Shown: piece by piece, positions 36,530 through 48,413 of the stretch
Position numbering within the stretch: the stretch's first letter is position 1
Layout: each line of letters begins with the position of its first letter
NCBI GenBank assembly: GCA_002104935.1
Contig: MCGT01000002.1
Span: 558,001 to 622,000 of the forward strand
Reading direction: 5' to 3'
From: Hesseltinella vesiculosa
Lineage: Eukaryota > Mucoromycota > Mucoromycetes > Mucorales > Cunninghamellaceae
DNA length: 64,000 nucleotides
The notes under the pieces: generated by a model
Database searches by the model: none
The model's input: only the letters and a program-made list of their open reading frames with translations
Told to the model about the DNA's origin: nothing
Position numbers and translations under genes: made by a program

Positions 36530-38250
36530 ATGAGTAACAGCCTCAGTAGAGGAGGGGGGGGGGTCAGGCATTGTCAATCTGGACTTACGTTGATGAGAGT
36601 CCAAGTAGACTATATCAAGGCTAAAAGGAAGCAGCGATGGCTCTAGGCAAAGACTGCGTTGGGGGGACTCTTTTGGCAGTGTTGTGCCGCGCAAAGAGAA
36701 CATCGGAGCAACCAAGCCTTACAAGCAAACTGGGAGAGACGGCGAGAGAAGGCATCTGTGAATGCACACATGCGAAGTAGCCCAACACAGCCAGCTGAAG
36801 TACCAACACGTACCGCCATGCCAGCCTCGAGCCTCTCCCAACGTTGCCACAGCGAACATTAGCGAAGTCAAAAAAAAAAAAAAAAAAGAATGAGTAACAG
36901 CCTCAATAGAGGGGGGTTGTGCATTATGAATCTGGACTTACGTTGATGAGAGTCCAAGTAGACTATATCAAGGCTAAAAGAAAGTAGCGATGGCTCTAGG
37001 CAAAGACTGCGTTGGGGGGACTCTTTTGGCAGTGTTGTGCCGCGCAAAGAGAACATCGGAGCAACCAAGCCTTACAAGCAAACTGGGAGAGACGGCGAGA
37101 GAAGGCATCTGTGAATGCACACATGCGAAGTAGCCCAACACAGCCAGCTGAAGTACCAACACGTACCGCCATGCCAGCCTCGAGTCTCTCCCAACGTTGC
37201 CACAGCGAACATTAGCGAAGTCAAAAAAAAAAAAAAAAAAAAAGAATGAGTAACAGCCTTAATAGAGGGGGGTTGTGCATTATGAATCTGGACTTACGTT
37301 GATGAGAGTCCAAGTAGACTATATCAAGGCTAAAAGGAAGCAGCGATGGCTCTAGGCAAAGACTGCGTTGGGGGGACTCTTTTGGCAGTGTTGTGCCGCG
37401 CAAAGAGAACATCGGAGCAACCAAGCCTTACAAGCAAACTGGGAGAGACGGCGAGAGAAGGCATCTGTGAATGCACACATGCGAAGTAGCCCAACACAGC
37501 CAGCTGAAGTACCAACACGTACCGCCATGCCAGCCTCGAGTCTCTCCCAATGTTGCCACAGCGAACATTAGCGAAGTCAAAAAAAAAAAAAAAAAAAAAA
37601 AAGAATGAGTAACAGCCTTAATAGAGGGGGGTTGTGCATTATGAATCTGGACTTACGTTGATGAGAGTCCAAGTAGACTATATCAAGGCTAAAAGGAAGC
37701 AGCGATGGCTCTAGGCAAAGACTGCGTTGGGGGGACTCTTTTGGCAGTGTTGTGCCGCGCAAAGAGAACATCGGAGCAACCAAGCCTTACAAGCAAACTG
37801 GGAGAGACGGCGAGAGAAGGCATCTGTGAATGCACACATGCGAAGTAGCCCAACACAGCCAGCTGAAGTACCAACACGTACCGCCATGCCAGCCTCGAGC
37901 CTCTCCCAACGTTGCCACAGCGAACATTTAGCGAAGTCAAAAAAAAAAAAAAAAAAAAAGAATGAGTAACAGCCTCAATAGAGGGGGGTTGTGCATTATG
38001 AATCTGGACTTACGTTGATGAGAGTCCAAGTAGACTATATCAAGGCTAAAAGGAAGCAGCGATGGCTCTAGGCAAAGACTGCGTTGGGGGGACTCTTTTG
38101 GCAGTGTTGTGCCGCGCAAAGAGAACATCGGAGCAACCAAGCCTTACAAGCAAACTGGGAGAGACGGCGAGAGAAGGCATCTGTGAATGCACACATGCGA
38201 AGTAGCCCAACACAGCCAGCTGAAGTACCAACACGTACCGCCATGCCAAC
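36530..38250. repeat. Five tandem copies of a ~356-361-bp intron+exon unit
   Basis: Copies begin at 36530, 36890, 37246, 37605 and 37962; the fifth is cut at about 38250. Spacing is 360, 356, 359 and 357 bp, varying mainly by the length of an internal A run (about 17-24 on the plus strand). Copies 2-5 differ by only a few bases; copy 1 is more diverged at its edge. On the minus strand each unit reads as a T-rich polypyrimidine tract, then an open segment (WRYVLVLQLAVLGYF ... VYLDSHQR), then gtaagtcc. This looks like an internal BVMO exon with its 3' and 5' splice signals. Very recent amplification. Confidence 0.85.
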
Positions 38251-38357
38251 CTCCTCAATTCCAGTAAAAGAAGAGAAAAAAAAAATGAAAACACGATAAT
38301 AAATAAGAGCGCCTTTCAAACAAAACCTCCTCTCTCTTTTGCATTTTCTTGTTCACG

Positions 38358-40141
38358 ATGTCTGACGAAGAATATGCTAAAGAAGACAATCCTGTGGCCG
38401 ACAGTCTACGTAAACGGGCATATAAAGAATATCAATTCATCAATGAAGCTATTGGTGACAAAATACAAGAAGAGCTTAACAGTAAAAAGAAGCAAAAATC
38501 CTCCAATGTCAAAGCGGCAGTAGTTGTAAGTTGGAACCCCTTTGAGCACGCACACAGAAGCTTTTATCTCACATTATAGCTTAGATTAATGAACGTGATC
38601 GTTTGATGATACCCGGATTGTCAAGCTCTGTTGGTTTTTTAATCAAGTCAGAAGGTCTGAAGAATTTACCAGATATCAAGAAATCTATTCAATCGCTGTT
38701 AATCGCCATGTAAACACTACTCTTTTTGCTTGACTTTAATTATGCTCTTGTATTCTTTTTCTTTACTGACTATAATATTCTGACTCGTTTTAATTATTGT
38801 TATGTAGGCTTGGCCTTAACTCCATTCTTGACCTCTCTCTGAGCGTTGGAACTGGGCAATCTATGCTTTTCGACGCGCAGCAATGGGATCATCTCATCAG
38901 TATGTTCACACCGCCCCAACTTGATCAGCCCAAACCCACCAGCCCTGCCACAGTCTTGGAATTGCCAAAGTCAAAGAAATCATCCAAAAAAAAGACAGCC
39001 TTAGCTGTAAAAGATGCTGTAACGAGTATATCAAGCTTGGCCCGCAAAGACGTGAAGAATGCTATTCGCAAAACGAAACGAATTTTTGTCTCGCGTCTCA
39101 GTGCAAAGGATGACTTCACAATGTTGACCTACCTTCTTATGCTGACGATCTTTGAATATGACAAGTACCTATTTGACGAACATGTGGCCAAGAGTGAACA
39201 AGACTATCTTGTGAAAGTGTGGGCCCCAATCTTTGAAGCACTTTTCAGAGGATCTGGGATTCGCTTGAAATGGTAAGCAGCGTGAAGCAAAAAAAAAAAG
39301 GGAACGACGACAAGGTGTAATCTCGTATATGCTAATGACTCTAAATTGTTTTATCTTATGTTAGGGGTGACAACGGCTTTGATATAATGTCATTAAAGCC
39401 TGACTTACTAATGATCAAGGATGACATGACTCAGAACCATAACATTGAACATGCCATGGCAGCTGCCGAAGCATCGAAAGAAGGCCCCTCAAAGACGAAG
39501 TACTTCTTCGATCATGGAAAGCTCCTCGTTGAAGCAAAAGCTTTTATCGATTTAGGATTGTCAGATGGGTTTTATGCACCGGCCACTGTGGCACAAATCT
39601 CTGGCCTTGAGATCTTCATTCTGAAACTGGTGTTGGCACGACCTGGTCTCTACGTTGCTACGAAATCCTCTTACCTCCGCCTCCCTAGACTTGTGGCTGA
39701 ATTGGATATGGTCGTAGATATTTGCAATACCTTGTGGACATGGAAGGTAATTTCGAAGTTCACATTTACACACTTACGATCGTGTGCTAAATCCGCCTCT
39801 CAACTCCCACCCACTCATTCACTTTTTAGGAAGACATTGTCAAGCGGCGTGATGACTTTGAAGCCCACCTGGTCAATGATCGATATAACCGAAACATTTC
39901 TGCCGCCCGTTACACCTCTGTCAATCCACCCACCTCACCCTCCACCCCAGCATCCTCCTCTACATCGTCGGCCGCAGCTTCCGCCTCCACATCACCTATC
40001 TCCATATCACCTACCTCCAGATCACCCTCCCTTGTATCTCCACCAGCTATGACACCAACTGCAGAATGGTGCTCCCCGACCTGGAATCCACCCCAACCAA
40101 CTGGGACAACGATACCCCTTCCACCAGCAACCCTGGCTTGA
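38358..40141 (+). CDS. Uncharacterised protein, probably Mucoromycota-specific
   Basis: Six exons, about 480 aa, start MSDEEYAKEDNPVADSLRKR at 38358 and stop TGA at 40139-40141. Readable blocks are LINERDRLMIPGLSSSVGFL, LGLNSILDLSLSVGTGQSML, a Lys-rich segment (KSKKSSKKKTALAVKDA), MLTYLLMLTIFEYDKYLFDE, KYFFDHGKLLVEAKAFIDL and FYAPATVAQISGLEIFIL. The last about 70 residues are Ser/Thr/Pro-rich low complexity. I recognise no domain. It has natural composition and consistent splice signals, so it is a real gene; function unknown. It follows the BVMO tandem array by only about 110 bp. Confidence 0.7.
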
Positions 40142-41208
40142 CTTTTTTTTTCTTCTGTGTTCACCTGATGCGTCTTATTAAATTTGACATGTTAAACGGC
40201 ATGCAAACTACAACGCTAAACAATTTCAAATCGCGATTCCTTTAATTAAAAAGGGTGAGGATCTTTTCATTGACAAGGGATGATCTCTTTTTTTTCCCCT
40301 TCGAACTTTGTAGATCAGAGCTGTGAGTTTCTTCCTGTCTTTGGAAGACACAGAGGCAGCAAAGGCGATTTTTGGAGACATCAGCTGATGGCGACGAATC
40401 AGTTCGCTTGGACAAGATGGCAAAGACCCCTTTGGGCCAGTTGTTTTTGATACGAAATCGAAGGGCGGCGAGGAGTATGGTGAAGACCGGGTGTCGTTTG
40501 GTCAAAGGCTTGGTGATTTTGAATGACTGGCTAGTCATACGTGTAGGTACGGACGAACCTAGCGAACGTAGCTTTTTCACCAAAGTGGTAAAAAAAACGG
40601 TTGTTATGAGTTTAAACTCCGATCACCCCGCTCGGATCATGAGTATAGTACTCGCGCATCCTCCGAGGTCTGCTCCATCTGCATTTATTTCATCAACATT
40701 TCTTTGGGGGATAATGATGGTTGTGCACGCCTAGCTTGCCCTTCGTGACACGATCGCCAAAAATATCTCGAGAACAAGCTTTCAGAAACTCAGCCATGGT
40801 ACCCTTTGCCAAAAGTCAATGGTAAACCTCGACGATCAACTGAAGAAAATGAGATAAATCATGCAAATCTGCTCTATGCGGAGATGAATACCTGGAGAAA
40901 AGGAATCTCCGTTGCAAGGATCGTCTGACACTCTTTTTATTTTTGGAGCCCCATCTTTAGCAAAGAAGCTGGCCTCAGCCAACGGGCGGCTATTTTGGTT
41001 GTAAAAGAATAAATCTAGATGTGTCATTTTCATTCTCATGATGAAAATTTAGATTTCTTTTACAGTGAAAGACAGTCAACCTCCAAGAGTCAAAAAAGGG
41101 AATTCCAGTGGTTGGACGTGGGAAACCCCATGGCACACGGCCCGCGTTTCTTATATTTACCCTTTCTCTTTCTCATACATCGTTTTTATTTTCTCCCCAA
41201 AAAAAAAA
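40142..41208. other. Intergenic, 1.07 kb, no gene seen
   Basis: A minus frame (40242-40583) shows some natural-looking sequence (VSSKDRKKLTALIYKVRRG) but no family and no exons around it; it may be an eroded relic. I checked 40,600-40,680 for a tRNA because of short palindromic pieces, and found no B-box. Confidence 0.4.
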
Positions 41209-43525
41209 ATGTCTTACTCTTGCTTGGTTATTGGCGCCGGGTAAGAGTTGAGTGTTAAAAGGAAAGACTTTGACTTATGCGTTCATTCATAGTTTCAGTG
41301 GCATTTGCTCAGCCATCCAACTTCAAAAACAGCTCGGCATTACTGCTGACATTGTGGGTAAGAAAGCAACCGTGTCAGGAGGGGATGAAAAAAAAAACTG
41401 CTGCAACAGGGACCTGTGGAACTCACGTCCATCTTTTTCTCCGACGTACCAGAATCAACCTCATCTGTGGGAGGCACTTGGCACACGAACACCTATCCAG
41501 GCTGTCAGGTACTGTGCATGCACATCCAAAATAATTTAAAAAATATAAAAAACTGTAATCTTAAACGTTTATTTCCATTTAGTGTGATGTAAGTTAATGT
41601 CTGCTACGTTGCCCGCGCTGGCCAGTGCATTGACGTTCCGCTGACTATTTTTTTTTTTCATTTTCATTAGATTCCTTCTCACTTGTATTCATTTAGTTTC
41701 GAGTTAAATTCAGGTTCGTGGATACAAATGGCTGGCCATTGCGTAGTAATGACATCTCTCCATTGTTCTCTCTGACAGACTGGTCAGCATACTTTTCACC
41801 TCAACCCGAGATTTGGGATTACTTGCGACGCGTAGCTCAAAAGTATGATTTGTACAGAACCATCCAATTCAACACCACTGTGCAACGAGCAGAATGGGAT
41901 GTCCAGTGTAACATGTGGAAAGTCATCATTCAACCTGCTGACCAACCAGCCTACACGAAATACTATCATTTTGTGTAAGATCAGAGTCATGGAGTGCAAA
42001 GAAGACCACTCATTTTCTTTTTCAGTTTCTCTTGCATCGGTGGTCTGCGCATTCCCCAGATCCCTGATCAATTTACCAACTTCTCTGGCCAAATTGTCCA
42101 CACTGCACAATGGAATAGCAACATTGACTTCAAAAATAAGACCGTAGCCGTCATTGGCAATGGTGCAAGGTAAAGGCCCCTCCCTTTCCAAAAAAAAAAA
42201 AAAAGTCTTGGCCATGGAGACTCATGTATTTCTCCTCGAACCAGCGCGGTCCAGGCGCTGCCCCAATTGCAAAAACTGGCCAAACACGTCTTCAATTTCC
42301 AGCGCACACCCACCTGGGTATCTCCTGTAGGTAGAAAAAAAAAAAGAAGAAAGGCACCTGCTAACCCATCTTTTCCTTCTTCTGATGGATACGCTGCTCA
42401 ACAGCGGTAAGCCAACCAATCGAGTCAATACAAAAAAAAAGGGGGGGTTCAAACTAATATGCTCATTGCAATGTAGGGAGCAATTCTCGTATAGCCAATG
42501 GGCAAAGCTATACTTCAGATGGGTTCCATTTGCCATGAGATTCTACCGATGGTTCTTGTATTGGCAACGGGAGCTCCGGTTCCAAATGATCCAGTCTCCC
42601 GATGGTACGTTTGCTCGCAAGGTGCGCGAGATATTCACTCAATCGATCCACCAACGCCTCCATCAAGCCGGCCGCCAAGACCTGATCCCTATTTTATTGC
42701 CAAAGGTAACGCCTGCAACATTCCTTCACACCAAGACTGACACTGTCTTTCTTGGGGGGGGGGGGGGTGAAATAGTATTCAGTCGGGTGCAAGCGCATCA
42801 CGCAGTCCGAAGATTTTTACGAAGCTCTGTGTCAATCCAATGTGACGGTGATCCCGCACGGTGCAACCAGAGTCGATGGCAACAAGGTGATCGCATCAAA
42901 CGACGAAGTGGTGGAGGCCGATATCTTGGTGCTGGCCACTGGATTTCAGGTGCACAACCGATTTGGCCATTTCGATATTGTTGGTCGCAATGGCGTCTCA
43001 CTCAAGGATCTCTGGGACGATGCCTCACCCGTCACCTACAAATCTGTCTCGGTCGCCAATTACCCAAATTATTTCATGATGCTTGGGCCTGGTAAGCATG
43101 TCTTTTATGACCGAAAAAGCGCGAATTAATCCCACGTTTTTGTTTTCCCAAGGTTCTGCTCTGGGACACAACTCGGTGGTGTGCATGATTGAACAGTGTG
43201 TGACAACACGTGAAAAGAGAGGCCGTTGACCAGATCTTTTTTTTTTTTTAGCCAAGTCAATTACGCGGTGGCGTGCATCAAAAGGATGCAGCGATACAAC
43301 CTTGCCTACATTGAACCCAAGCAAGAAGCAGCTCAGCGATTCACTGACAAACTGAACAAAGATCTTCAGGGCACAGCTTGGCTATCGGGCTGCAGCTCCT
43401 GGTACCTGAATAAGCATGGAGTGGCGTCGACCGTCTGGAGTGGCACGGTGACCAGTTTCTGGTGGACGCTTAAATGGTTCGCCATGGACGATTACCACCA
43501 GACCAAGGCAACAAAGTCCCTGTAA
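41209..43525 (+). CDS. Type I Baeyer-Villiger/flavin-containing monooxygenase, copy 1
   Basis: FAD- and NADPH-dependent oxygenase. Thirteen exons join in frame to 495 aa: 41209-41240, 41293-41357, 41453-41508, 41583-41588, 41671-41713, 41779-41974, 42026-42169, 42245-42326, 42405-42406, 42477-42705, 42776-43091, 43153-43195, 43252-43525. Motifs are the FAD fold (CLVIGAGFSGICSA), GGTWHTNTYPGCQCDIPSHL, the BVMO fingerprint FSGQIVHTAQW (F-x-G-x-x-x-H-x-x-x-W), the NADPH fold AVIGNGASAVQ, VGCKRITQS, ILVLATGFQ, and YPNYFMMLGPGSALGHNSVV. Exon 4 has 6 nt and exon 9 has 2 nt; both are required by alignment with copy 2 and by frame. The substrate is unknown; relatives act on ketones in degradation or secondary metabolism. 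Adjacent tandem paralogue downstream, same strand. Confidence 0.9.
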
Positions 43526-43858
43526 AAGCAACAGCCAATGCCAATAAATTAACAAGAACGTTGATTCCAAAAAAAAAAAAAAGGAGGTGTTGACCTTGAT
43601 CCATCCTCCAGGGCCATTCTTGTCAGGAAATATAATCATCCTTTTGAGGTGAGAAGTATGGACCGTGAACTTTGTGCCAATAAAAATTGGTCAACTCAAT
43701 TCAAATGAACATTTAGGCCCGAGGGATTTACCTTGATTAGGTTTGGTAAGGTGATTTGCGCTGAAAAAGGCAAATCCCGTTGCCCCGCTTTTTTTTGGCC
43801 ATTTCTTCCTGCTTTTTTTTTTTTTCTTTTTCTTTTTGCTTACTTTCAAACCTTTGTG

Positions 43859-45970
43859 ATGACTGGGCTCAGTGTTGCTTGTATTGGAGGAGGGTAAGGA
43901 CGATGGGCCCATACATCTTCAGGGTGTGACTATACATTTTCTCCATACAGGTTCAGTGGAATTTGCGCTGCCATTCAGGTAGAAAAGGAATTTGGCGTCA
44001 AAGCTACCATTTTTGAGGCTCTGTCTGATCTTGGTGGGACTTGGTGGGCCAATCAATACCCAGGAGCCGGTAATTAAATTTCTTGACTGGACTAGCTCTT
44101 TACTGGTTTTTTTTTTTTTTTTAATTTTGGTAGCCTGCGACGTCCCAAGCCATTTGGTAAGTGTGCACCTCAAACGCAGACCATCAGCTAAACCGTTTTC
44201 TTAAAGTACTCCCTCAGCTTCGAAAAGAACCCAAGTACAGTAAAACCTGGCCATGAGAAGCTTGTAGTACTCACTTCTTTTTCTCTTGCAACAGATTGGT
44301 CAGAGCGCTTTTCTTGCCAAAGTGAAATCCACGCCTATTTACAAGGCGTCGCTCGCAAATATAACCTGTATGATCAAGCGATGCTCAACACAGAGGTGGT
44401 GTCTGCCGATTGGCAAGAAGCTGAAAAAAAATGGAAATTGACGGTGCGTGAAAATGGTGCCGCTGCCACCCATGCCATGTATTTCGATGCCGTGTAAGCT
44501 CTCCGCTCCTTTTTTTGAACATACAGCTGACTTTCCTTATGACAGATTTGCCGGTCTTGGGCCGCTCCGTGTTGCTAACATCCCAAAGGAATTCAAGGAT
44601 TTCCAAGGCCCCATCGTCCATACTGCCTCTTGGGATTCCTCGCTAGATTTCACAGGCAAGCGCATCGCTGTGGTTGGCAGTGGCGCAAGGTAAAACATAT
44701 CGATCGATGTGAAGATCTTCTGTGTCACTCATTCCCCACTTGGTTATATTTTTTTTTCCTATTTTGACGAAAAAAGCGCTGTGCAGGCCATTCCTAAACT
44801 TCAGCCTGTGGTCGCCCATCTTACGAATTACATGCGTACGCCTACCTGGTGCAAACCTCGGCGCCAATATCATTATTCTACTCTTGTCAAATTCATTTTC
44901 CGCTGGATCCCTTTTGCCCTGCGTCTGTACCGCTTCAGCCTTTACTTCCGTGTATGGATGCGACAAAAAAAAATGACTCAATCACTCACCCTGCCTTTCT
45001 AGTATGAAGTCCAATATCTCGGCTTCCGATATTACAACACGGCTATTGGCAAGGCTGTCCGTGCCAATTTCTTGAAGCAAGTCAAGCGCCGGTGCATGGC
45101 CAAGGGCCGGCCAGACATGTATGAAAAACTTATGCCGACCTACGAAGTGGGCTGCCGCCGGATCACGCCCTCGGAGTGTTACATCGAGTCCTTGTGTGAA
45201 TCCAATGTCTACGTGGATCGAAGCGGCGTAGCCTCGGTCAATGGCCGCACCATCACCTCCAAAGATGGACATGAAGACACCTTTGATATCCTGGTCTTGG
45301 CCACCGGTTTTAACACGGTTGGCTTTCTAGGAAATCTGCAAGGTAACCCAGCATCAAGATGAGAGCCGCTACCGCTGATCTCCCCTATTTTCTTTTTCTG
45401 CCACAGTCAACGGCCGAGACAATGTCAACCTGAACAAACTCTGGGATGAAAACTACCCTGACACGTACAAAACCGTCGGCATCCATGGATTCCCCAATTT
45501 CTACATGTTGCTAGGGTAATCTCACGCACCTACACACACACAATCATGTGGACGATAAGACACTCACTTTTTTTAATTTCAATCACAGCCCTGGATCTGC
45601 TCTAGGTCATAACTCAGTGGTCACCATGATTGAAATGTAAGACGGGCATAAAAGCAGGGGAAAGTGAAGGAGCTGACACTTCTCTTTTTATTTTCATAGC
45701 CAAGTGGCCAATGCGATCAAATGCTTGAAGCAGCTCAGAGGAAACGTCAAGGCCATTGAACCAACGCTGGAAGCCCAAAATAGTTTTGTTGCTGGCCTGA
45801 AGAAAAACTTGTCCAAGACCGTGTGGGCCACCAACTGTGGTTCGTGGTACACAAGAGAGGACGGCCAAGTCTTTTCCCTGTGGTCCGGTCCTGTCTTTAC
45901 CTTTTACTGGCTCTTGCGCAACAACGACTTCCATAGGGATTTCATCAAGCACACGTCCTCAAAGATATAA
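43859..45970 (+). CDS. Type I Baeyer-Villiger/flavin-containing monooxygenase, copy 2
   Basis: Paralogue of the preceding gene, 334 bp downstream. Start MTGLSVACIGGG at 43859 (exon 1 43859-43893), then GFSGICAAIQVEKEFGVKAT and GGTWWANQYPGAACDVPSHL. The BVMO fingerprint is FQGPIVHTASW, the NADPH fold is AVVGSGASAVQ, followed by TPTWCKPRRQYHYS, EVGCRRITPSECYIESLC and DILVLATGFNTVGFL. FPNFYMLLGPGSALGHNSVV follows and the C-terminus is FHRDFIKHTSSKI. About ten exons. The intron pattern is similar to copy 1 but CCTCGG (Pro-Arg) is uninterrupted here, whereas copy 1 splits it around a 2-nt exon. All catalytic motifs are intact, so it should be functional. Confidence 0.92.
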
Positions 45971-46605
45971 AAATCACTTGCTCATATCCCAATATGTTCC
46001 ACTTAGCCTGGAAATGGATATAAATCATTTTAATTCAATAGAGGTATTTTTTGAATGACATATTATTTTTTTATGATGGTATCACACCATACTGATACTA
46101 CTGAAAATCATTTTATTATATAAAAATATAATTATGGTTCCTAAAGCCTTGTGATGGTACCAGTTTCCATGGGCCAATCCTCAGTGGTATGGCGTGGTAA
46201 CTTTTCCACCCTTTCAGATTGAGTTTAGCAAGACTTTCACATCCCACAGCCTTGCAAGTTTCAGATTGACCGAAGGATACTGTTGATAGGCGTTTCCATC
46301 AGGGCAGAGACGAACGACGATGATGCTGAAAATAATCAGGTCAATTGGTGATGATTGCCCAGCTAACGTGTGACCCGTTTCGTTTGGATCCTCCAGATTC
46401 TCCGGCGAAAGAATGTCAAAAATCGGCCATTTTCCCCAGGGGGGACCCCAGCATCTGATGAAAATTTTATTTCTACAGGCACCACCTCCAGTGACACTTG
46501 CAGCGGTGCAACTTTTTTGTTTATAACTTTTCCCACACTTGACAGTATTCTGGAATCAACAAAATGTAAAAAAAAAAAAAAAAAAAATGTAGAAAACAAA
46601 AAAGT
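45971..46605. other. Intergenic with repeat fragment
   Basis: AT-rich 3' region between two convergent genes. 46,320-46,480 is a repeat copy, listed separately; a 19-A run lies at about 46,569-46,587. Confidence 0.4.
46318..46480. repeat. Solo copy of the palindrome-arm repeat family
   Basis: Reverse orientation relative to 4680-4895. Shared blocks are 'caattggtgatgattgccca', 'gctaacgtgtgacc', 'tcaaaaatcggccattttc' and the 'ccccaggggggaccccagc' block next to it. Diverged, single-armed. Confidence 0.55.
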
Positions 46606-48100
46606 CTATGACATGGAGCTGGAGCTTGTGGTAGGGGCGGGGGTATGAAGCATGATTTCGACAGCCCGGTTGACGTCATTGTGGGCGGCCACCAGGGCGT
46701 TGGTGATGGTTTCGCGAGGATGATCGGGAAACATGGTTGCCAAAAGCGTGAGCTCGTCCATGGATGGGGCGGTGATATCCTGTGAGGAGAGCGGAGCACG
46801 GCCCGTTAAGGTGTCCAGGTATTGTCTCACAGTCGTGGTATCAATGTGGCTGCGTGAGCCTGCAGCTGCGATGGTGGAGGAGGTGGCATGGGTAGCCAGG
46901 GACGAGGTCGCAGAGGCTGTAGAACCGACGCTCATGACATCGTCGTTGGTGGAAGAGGCGTTGGTCTCCGTGGCGTTCGTAGCAGCAGCAGGATTGCCGA
47001 GCCGCTGGTTTAACCAGGCGTCCAGGTTACTTCTTGTGTTGCCAAAGGCAGCTGCAATCGGCCGTTCCACAGGCAAGGCATGGTTGGTTCTCGGGGAAGG
47101 CGCTGTGATCAGCCAGGGCTTCAAGTAATGCTGTGCTAGCTGAACAAGCCGAGGAGGGAAGCGCCAGCGCTTGATATTTGCCACATCCGATCGATACAGG
47201 GCCCCTGAAAGAAGGCCACATAGACAAGGCACAATCGTATGGAGGCCATCAGACAAAATCACCTGTAAAACGAGTGAGCATTCCCAAGCTGGACATAGAC
47301 AAAACAATCATTAGGGTTACCTGTGAACTCAAGAGATACAAGAAGGACTTGTTGTTGAACTCGACGCCAAAGACCCGAAAGCGGTAAATCACGGGGATCA
47401 ACCGTTCATATTGGTAGAGCATAGCAAACACCAGCGCATAGCTGAGAAAGAGAAGGAGCTGAGCAACTTATGCAGACCTCTGCAACGGAAGCTTACGGTC
47501 CACCCGGAATATATCGAAAGCCAAGCTTTAGTCCAGTAACAAGGGCCCCAATCTCTAGTAAAGTGGCCACCCCAATCATGACTAGCACAAATGCCTGAAA
47601 AAAAAAAAACCGTAAGCAGGATGTTCTACCCGGTTGCTATTGACTTGCTGCATATTTGGTACTGCCAAACTGTCGTTCCACTGTCCGCATAGCGTAGATC
47701 ACCATCGTCCCAAAGAACACATCGCCTGTACTGGTAAAGACAAACTGACACGTCAACAACCTCCAAAACTTGAGAAAAAAAAAATACACAATAAAGTTGG
47801 GGGTGAAAGGTGAGTGAACAGTAATTTTGGCACGATCGTTTTGGTTTGAAGAAACGTACCTGATGATGAATAGTAATATGGGGCGAGAGCTGTAAATGAA
47901 TATAAGGCTTCCATTGTAAGATGCTGATCAAGACGGCAAGCACCCAGTTCCCCATGACCAAGAGCTTCGTAACAGGCGCATTATAAAAGCCTACAAAAAA
48001 CCATCAGCTTTTGCGGCTACAATAGGAATGGGTCTATTGTTGTCTAGATAAAGAGCTATGCAAGGACAGATTCATTACCTGCTGGTCCAACAACAGACAT
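46606..48100 (-). CDS. UBAC2/Dsc2-like rhomboid-fold membrane protein with UBA domain
   Basis: Inactive rhomboid family used as an adaptor in ER/Golgi ubiquitin ligases (Dsc complex in fungi, UBAC2 in animals). The first exon is 22 nt (48079-48100, MSVVGPAG), then FYNAPVTKLLVMGNWVLAVL and ILQWKPYIHLQLSPHITIHH. Next come FWRLLTCQFVFTSTGDVFFG, AMRTVERQFGS, FVLVMIGVATLLEIGALVTG, PYALVFAMLYQYERLIPVIY, VFGVEFNNKSFLYLLSSQ and ILSDGLHTIVPCLCGLLSGA, with LYRSDVANIKRWRFPPRLV ending the membrane part. The linker is Ala/Ser/Thr-rich. The C-terminal UBA-like fold is DELTLLATMFPDHPRETITN through NDVNRAVEIML. It lacks rhomboid catalytic motifs, as expected for this group. Confidence 0.85.
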
Positions 48101-48413
48101 TGATCACACCAAAAATTAAAAAAAAAAAAAAGAAAGGAAGACTGAAAAAAGCTGGAAGACAGAATCCCGCCAGATGCTCTTTTTTATTGTTCCATTACAA
48201 CAAACGTCTTTTTATATTCTTTCCGTTCATCTCACATTGCTGGTCTCAAAGAGTGCCATTAGATATGTATACCATGACAAAAAAAAAAATTAAAAGATAG
48301 GAGAGAGGGCTGGGATTTCGCATGATTTGATCTTTGGCAGAGAGAGTAGTGCGGTTTTATTATTCAGAGGCTGCATCAGGACCGACAAGAAGGAAGGGGG
48401 AGGAAAATCTAAG
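48101..48413. other. Short intergenic, nothing seen
   Basis: Between the DSC2-like start and the end of the next minus-strand gene. A-rich; contains the DSC2-like promoter by position. Confidence 0.35.

Noticed and set aside
36530..38250. CRISPR-like array
   Set aside because: Units are about 357 bp without alternating short repeats and unique spacers; it is a tandem duplication in a eukaryotic genome.
40600..40680. Possible tRNA or structured RNA
   Set aside because: Short palindromic pieces only; no A/B box and no cloverleaf.
42757..42772. Run of 14 G as possible G-quadruplex signal
   Set aside because: Lies within a short intron of BVMO copy 1; a single homopolymer run, more likely a sequencing or slippage feature.
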